Assembly (NCBI RefSeq): GCF_900110255.1
Contig: NZ_FODD01000022.1
Span: forward strand, 99,313 to 163,312
Direction of reading: 5' to 3'
Length of the DNA stretch: 64,000 bases
Origin: Actinacidiphila rubida
GTDB taxonomy: Bacteria; Actinomycetota; Actinomycetes; Streptomycetales; Streptomycetaceae
The notes below the pieces were generated by a model. It was not told the DNA's origin. It did not search any database and saw only the letters and a list, made by a program, of their open reading frames with translations. Position numbers and translations under genes: made by a program. Shown here in pieces: positions 60,548-64,000 of this stretch (positions are counted from its first letter, which is position 1; every line of letters starts with the position of its first letter).

Positions 60548-60572
60548 CTTCTGGTTACTGCTAGAGTAGAAG
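60548..60572. promoter_or_regulatory. Candidate HxlR operator (nested dyad)
   Basis: CTTCT...AGAAG is the outer pair of an inverted repeat. The inner pair TACT...AGTA lies around CTAGA. The site covers the leader of the HxlR gene, upstream of the divergent SDR gene. Confidence 0.5.
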
Positions 60573-60661
60573 TCACTGGCTTTCATTTTAGCACCTACCC
60601 CCGTGGGCGGCGCCCGGCGCGCAAGGCCGGAACAGCCCGTGGAACCCGGAAGGAACCTGTC

Positions 60662-61447
60662 GTGAGCACCGTTGTGAGCGATTCCCTCGAAGGCCGGCGC
60701 GCACTGGTGACCGGAGGCACCAAGGGCGCCGGGGCGGCCATCGCCCGCCGCCTGACCGACGCCGGGGCCACGGTTGTGGTGACCGCCCGCAGCCGGCCGC
60801 AGGAGCCGGGCCCGGAGCACTTCGTCGCCGCCGACCTCTCCACCGCCGAGGGCGCCGCCGCCGTGGTGTCGGAGGTGCGGCGCCAGGTGGGCGGGGTGGA
60901 CATCCTGGTGAACGTCCTCGGCGGCTCCGAGGCTCCGTCGGGCGGTTTCGCGGCGCTCGGCGAGGAGGACTGGGCCCGCGAACTCAACACCAACCTGCTG
61001 GCCGCCGTCCGGCTGGACCGGGCCCTGCTCCCCGGGATGATCGAGGCGGGCAAGGGCGTGATCGTCCATGTCTCGTCCATCCAGCGCCGCATGCCGCTGT
61101 GGAACGGCACGCTCGCGTACGCCGCCGCCAAGGCCGCGCTGACCACCTACAGCAAGGGCCTGTCCAACGAGGTCGCGCCGCACGGGGTGCGCGTCAACAC
61201 CGTGTCCCCCGGTTTCGTGCAGACCACCGCCGCCGACAACCTCGTCGCCCGGATCGCCGACAACGCCGGCATCAGCCGCGAGGAGGCGCTGGACCAGTTG
61301 ATGGACTCCCTCGGCGGCATCCCGCTCGGCCGGCCCAACCGGCCGTCCGAGGTCGCCGAGTTGGTGGCCTTCCTCGTCTCCGACCGCGCCTCGGCCATCG
61401 TCGGCGCCGAGTACGTCATCGACGGCGGTACCACCCCCACCGTCTGA
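60662..61447 (+). CDS. Short-chain dehydrogenase/reductase
   Basis: A 261-residue SDR. TGGTKGAG (about 16-23) is the cofactor loop, NVLGGSE stands for NAG, the catalytic Ser is in VHVSSIQ, and YAAAKAALTTYSK is the active site. A VGAEYVIDGGTTP tail closes it. GTG 60662 follows GGAAGGAA. It is the first gene of a short operon with a SnoaL-like gene, probably repressed by the divergent HxlR protein. Confidence 0.92.
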   Translation: MSTVVSDSLEGRRALVTGGTKGAGAAIARRLTDAGATVVVTARSRPQEPGPEHFVAADLSTAEGAAAVVSEVRRQVGGVDILVNVLGGSEAPSGGFAALGEEDWARELNTNLLAAVRLDRALLPGMIEAGKGVIVHVSSIQRRMPLWNGTLAYAAAKAALTTYSKGLSNEVAPHGVRVNTVSPGFVQTTAADNLVARIADNAGISREEALDQLMDSLGGIPLGRPNRPSEVAELVAFLVSDRASAIVGAEYVIDGGTTPTV

Positions 61448-61483
61448 ATCCGCTCCTGCTCCGATCCGACCTGGAGGACCACC

Positions 61484-61840
61484 ATGAACGCCGGACCCAC
61501 GTCACCCGCGCACCGCGATCTGCCCGCGGTCGTCACCCGCTATCTGGACGCGCACCGGGCGCACGACACGTCGACCGCGATCTCCGCCTTCACCCTCGAC
61601 GCCACGGTGACCGACGACGGCAGGACCTACGAGGGCACCGCCGTCATCGAGGCGTGGCTGACCCGCTCGTCCAGCGAATACACCTACACGACCACGCTCA
61701 CCGGCGCGGAACGCGTCGACGCCGCGCACTGGACCGCCACGAACCGGCTGGAAGGCGACTTCCCCGGTGGCGTGGTCGACCTGAACTACCGCTTCACCCT
61801 GCGGGACGGCCTGATCGAGCGGCTCGTCATCGAGCCCTGA
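61484..61840 (+). CDS. SnoaL-like/NTF2-fold protein
   Basis: A 118-residue protein of the cone-shaped NTF2/SnoaL fold (AVVTRYLDAHRAHDTSTAISAFTLDATVTDDGRTYEGTAVIEAWLTRSSSEYTYTTTL; DLNYRFTLRDGLIERLVIEP). Members act as small isomerases, hydrolases or cyclases, or bind ligands; catalytic identity cannot be read. GGAGG lies before ATG 61484. Likely co-transcribed with the SDR 36 bases upstream. Confidence 0.88.
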   Translation: MNAGPTSPAHRDLPAVVTRYLDAHRAHDTSTAISAFTLDATVTDDGRTYEGTAVIEAWLTRSSSEYTYTTTLTGAERVDAAHWTATNRLEGDFPGGVVDLNYRFTLRDGLIERLVIEP

Positions 61841-62092
61841 ACGGTCCTCACGGCGGCCGGTGACGTCCCGGGCGGCCAGGACCACGAGGTCCGCGGCGCC
61901 TCGTTCCGGGTCGTGGACGAAGGCGACCAGGTGCGCATCGGCCCATCGCTCCACGGCGGCGCCGCCGGCCGGGGGCCGCTGCGAGCAGGGGCGGTAGCCG
62001 GACGATAGGCGCCGGCACGGAGACGTGAGGGCTCTTCCCGACAATCGGAGCGACCGGCGGCCGCTCGGGCCGTGGGCGGGAAGGAGTGGAAC

Positions 62093-62461
62093 ATGCCTCG
62101 CAAGGGTCTCTTCCGGATCGGTGCGCTGGCGGTGGCCGCCGCCGCGACGGTGGTCGCCGCCTCTGGCACCGCCAGCGCCAGTGTGGCCCCCACCCCGGTG
62201 ATCGCGGACGCGGCGTGCCAGGCCCTGGAGCTGACCAAGACCATCGACGGCCACGACCACATGTTCGTGGACCCGACGGTCGACAAGAGCGACTGCTACT
62301 ACCTGATCGTCGATGCGAACAACGGCGACACCGTCTACAACACGATGTCCCCCGCCGGGGACCAGCCGCAGCCCGACGGCGTCTACGACGGCCCCGGCGT
62401 GCGCCTGTGGGTGGAGGTGGACGACCCGGGCGTCGCCCACGCCATCGGCCCCGTGAACTGA
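62093..62461 (+). CDS. Small secreted protein
   Basis: A 122-residue exported protein. Residues 1-30 form a signal peptide (GLFRIGALAVAAAATVVAASGTASA). The mature part of about 90 residues contains paired cysteines (DAACQALEL and SDCYYLIV) likely to form one disulfide, and an acidic YDGPGVRLWVEVDDPG end. Family unknown to me. GGAAGGAGTGGAAC precedes ATG 62093. The last codons (AIGPVN) lie within a 28-bp tandem duplication that extends past the stop. Confidence 0.75.
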   Translation: MPRKGLFRIGALAVAAAATVVAASGTASASVAPTPVIADAACQALELTKTIDGHDHMFVDPTVDKSDCYYLIVDANNGDTVYNTMSPAGDQPQPDGVYDGPGVRLWVEVDDPGVAHAIGPVN

Positions 62462-62496
62462 CCACCGGGCCATCGGCCCCGTGAACTGATCACCGC
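62441..62496. repeat. 28-bp tandem duplication across a stop codon
   Basis: Bases 62441-62468 recur at 62469-62496 with two differences. The first copy contains the end of the secreted-protein gene including its TGA. Confidence 0.9.
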
Positions 62497-62920
62497 CGGA
62501 CGTCCCGCGACCCACCACGGCCCGAGCGCGGGCCTGGTACGCCGCGGGACGCAGGGCGACGGGGCACGGAGCGTCAGCGCCGCCGACTCCCCGTCGCCGG
62601 ACGGACGGCCGCAGGGCCCGCGGCCGGTCCGGCGCGTCCGCGTGGCCCTCCTCGTCCCCTCCGCGCGGGCGGCGTGCGCGGCGGCGGGATGTCCTGGACG
62701 GCCGAGCCGATCAAGCGGTGGCCGCCGGTCACGGCGCGGGCATCCTCCGCGATCCGCGGGATCGCGCTCGCCTCGGCACCCACCGTGACGGTGCGGGCTG
62801 GACGCCGGTCCGCGAGTCCGGTGCGCAGGTCCCCCCGGGTGGCGCGGGAGGCCCGGAATTCTCCTGACGCACCGTGGTTTTCCGTGCCTTTCCGTGAGGA
62901 CCGGCGAGGCCCTTTGTGAT
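62497..62920. other. Intergenic, no supported gene
   Basis: GC-rich spacer between the small secreted protein and the structured leader of the SLT gene. Short open frames exist on both strands but lack domain content. I see nothing else in it. Confidence 0.4.
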
Positions 62921-63055
62921 CCCGTCTACGTAACGCGGCTCACATACGAATGGGATTAGTAGAAAGCTCTGCCGAGATCCCCACCAGCAAGGCGATCCGG
63001 GCACTCCGGAACTCCTCTTCAGGCTCCATCTACGTGCCGGCCCGTAGACGGGGCC
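62921..63055 (+). promoter_or_regulatory. Structured 5' leader with two mutually exclusive pairings
   Basis: CGTAGACGGG (63043-63052) can pair in two ways. Locally it closes a hairpin with 63022-63034 (13 positions, one mismatch and one wobble), followed by TTTGA. Distally it pairs perfectly for 10 bp with CCCGTCTACG at 62921-62930. Only one can form at a time, which is the geometry of an attenuator or riboswitch. It precedes the SLT-domain gene by 65 bases. I compared it by eye with the c-di-AMP (ydaO) riboswitch and did not find its conserved GGGTGAATC or CCCGAACCCG blocks. Confidence 0.5.
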
Positions 63056-63119
63056 TTTGACCCGCGAATTCGGAACCTCTAACAATTCACGGGTCCCCGC
63101 ACGAAAGAGGAAAAGCCTG

Positions 63120-63902
63120 ATGCAGCTCCCCGCGATCCCGAAGAAGCTCCCCACGCTCGCCACGTTCAACCGCATGACCAAGAAGCAGAAGATCACCACG
63201 GCCGGCGCCGCAGCCGGCGCGGCGGTCGTCCTCGCGGTCACCGGCCTGCAGGCGACCGCGGGAGCCGGCACGGCGACCGCGGCCGACGCGCCCGCCGCGC
63301 ACAAGGCCACCCAGAGCGCCCCGCAGGCCCCGGCCGCCAAGCCTGCGGCCAAGCCCGCCGCGAAGCCGGCCGCCGAGAAGGCCGCCGCCGCGCACACCCA
63401 GGGCAAGGCCGCCTCGCGCTCCGTCACGCGCACCCCGGTCCAGCACACCGCCGCCAAGCCGGCGGCCGTGAACCCCTTGGTCGCGAAGCCGGCCGTCGCC
63501 AAGCCCGTCGACAAGCACGTGGTCGCGAAGCCGGTCGCCGCCAAGCCCGCGGCCGCGCCCAAGCCCGTCACCAAGACGTACGCGAACAACCTGGACGGCT
63601 GGATCCGCCAGTCGCTGGACATCCTGCACGCCAAGGGCATCCCGGCCAGCTACGAGGGCATCCACCGCAATGTGATCCGTGAGTCCAGCGGCAACCCGCA
63701 GGCGATCAACCTGTGGGACATCAACGCCCGCAACGGCATTCCCTCGAAGGGCCTGCTGCAGGTGATCGACCCCACCTTCAAGCGGTTCCACGTCGCCGGC
63801 ACCTCATGGAACATCTACAACCCGGTCGCCAACATCACCGCCGCCTGCAACTACGCGGCCGACCGGTACGGCTCGATGGACAACGTCAACTCCGCCTACT
63901 GA
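63120..63902 (+). CDS. SLT-domain (lytic-transglycosylase-like) wall protein
   Basis: A 260-residue exported protein. An N-terminal basic, hydrophobic stretch (ITTAGAAAGAAVVLAVTGLQ) leads to a long Ala/Lys/Pro-rich linker (AKPAAKPAAKPA-type) of about 110 residues, then an SLT domain (LDGWIRQSLDILHAKGIPASYEGIHRNVIRESSGNPQAINLWDINARNGIPSKGLLQVIDPTFKRF; NITAACNYAADRYGSMDNV). The catalytic Glu is in VIRESSG. Family enzymes cleave peptidoglycan glycan strands. ATG 63120 follows AGAGGAAAAG. The gene is preceded by a structured leader and followed by a strong terminator. Confidence 0.9.
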   Translation: MQLPAIPKKLPTLATFNRMTKKQKITTAGAAAGAAVVLAVTGLQATAGAGTATAADAPAAHKATQSAPQAPAAKPAAKPAAKPAAEKAAAAHTQGKAASRSVTRTPVQHTAAKPAAVNPLVAKPAVAKPVDKHVVAKPVAAKPAAAPKPVTKTYANNLDGWIRQSLDILHAKGIPASYEGIHRNVIRESSGNPQAINLWDINARNGIPSKGLLQVIDPTFKRFHVAGTSWNIYNPVANITAACNYAADRYGSMDNVNSAY

Positions 63903-63941
63903 TCGGCACCCACTGATCGACAGCAGGCCGAGCCCGGCAGC

Positions 63942-63985
63942 AGCGGTGGGCCCGCCCCCTCATCCGAGGGGGCGGGCCCACCGCT
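63942..63985 (+). terminator. Strong terminator after the SLT gene
   Basis: A perfect 19-bp stem (AGCGGTGGGCCCGCCCCCT and its complement) with a 6-base loop, followed by TTT. It begins 40 bases past the stop. Confidence 0.88.
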
Positions 63986-64000
63986 TTCCGCCGTGAGGGG

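Noticed and set aside
62921..63119. c-di-AMP (ydaO) riboswitch before the SLT gene
   Set aside because: The gene type fits, but the conserved ydaO blocks such as GGGTGAATC and CCCGAACCCG are absent, so I describe it only as an unclassified structured leader.

Overview
The window is high-GC actinobacterial chromosome, almost certainly Streptomyces or a close relative. The supporting signs are codon third positions saturated with G/C, GTG and TTG starts, GTGA/ATGA overlaps inside operons, a five-gene conservon, paired membrane-spanning XRE regulators (one with a DUF2690-type exterior), several secreted carbohydrate- or wall-binding proteins, and many small regulator/oxidoreductase pairs. I see no tRNA, rRNA, CRISPR array or intact insertion sequence. 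The mix looks like a chromosome-arm accessory region rather than the conserved core.

Layout. (1) 0.2-3.6 kb: a secreted CHAP hydrolase with a repeat-built lectin-like tail, then a divergent HxlR regulator/aldo-keto reductase pair. (2) 3.7-12.5 kb: a catabolic island with a cytosine-deaminase-like amidohydrolase, GntR/FCD regulator, carbamate kinase, DUF2877 + FdrA + DUF1116 (AllH/AllF/AllG-type carbamoyltransferase) and an NCS1 permease. TTGGTATACCAA-like palindromes lie in front of each transcription unit, and a 17-bp-stem terminator closes the island. (3) 12.6-20.6 kb: small unrelated genes (DinB-like, SDR, ZIP transporter), a ricin-type lectin, two membrane XRE proteins and a NUDIX hydrolase. 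(4) 20.6-23.6 kb: a lower-GC patch holding a SecA-derived protein that appears to have lost its ATPase motifs, a protein remnant, a hypothetical gene with a terminator-like hairpin against its start codon, and a possible frameshifted fragment. (5) 23.7-29.4 kb: a class I terpene synthase converging on a conservon (CvnA-D) whose P450 lacks the ExxR motif. (6) 29.8-36.5 kb: XRE regulator with CMD, alcohol dehydrogenase and two aldo-keto reductases; a beta-helix secreted protein; a hypothetical. (7) 36.6-42.3 kb: UbiD/UbiX/SDR operon and a DesK/DesR-type two-component pair. (8) 42.6-45.5 kb: PP2C phosphatase, anti-sigma kinase and STAS antagonist. (9) 45.8-53.2 kb: an Aga/Gat amino-sugar catabolic locus under a GntR/UTRA regulator. 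(10) 53.3-64 kb: XRE and MarR regulators, a DinB-GNAT fusion, a lamin-tail secreted protein, an acyl-CoA ligase, HxlR + SDR + SnoaL-like, a small secreted protein, and an SLT-domain wall protein behind a structured leader.

How the parts fit. The 3.7-12.5 kb island reads as import of a cyclic or ureido nitrogen compound, ring opening or deamination, carbamoyl transfer to phosphate, and ATP recovery by carbamate kinase. The 45.8-53.2 kb locus reads as import and phosphorylation of an amino sugar, deamination by AgaS, and cleavage by a GatZ/GatY aldolase. The conservon resembles a membrane GTPase signalling complex. The PP2C/kinase/STAS trio is a partner-switching module.

The most unusual items are the SecA-like pseudo-ATPase, the ExxR-less conservon P450 beside a terpene synthase, the duplicated DesK-type kinase whose first module has Arg in place of the phospho-acceptor His, and the SLT-gene leader with two mutually exclusive pairings. 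All functions are inferred from sequence reading alone; no database search was run.
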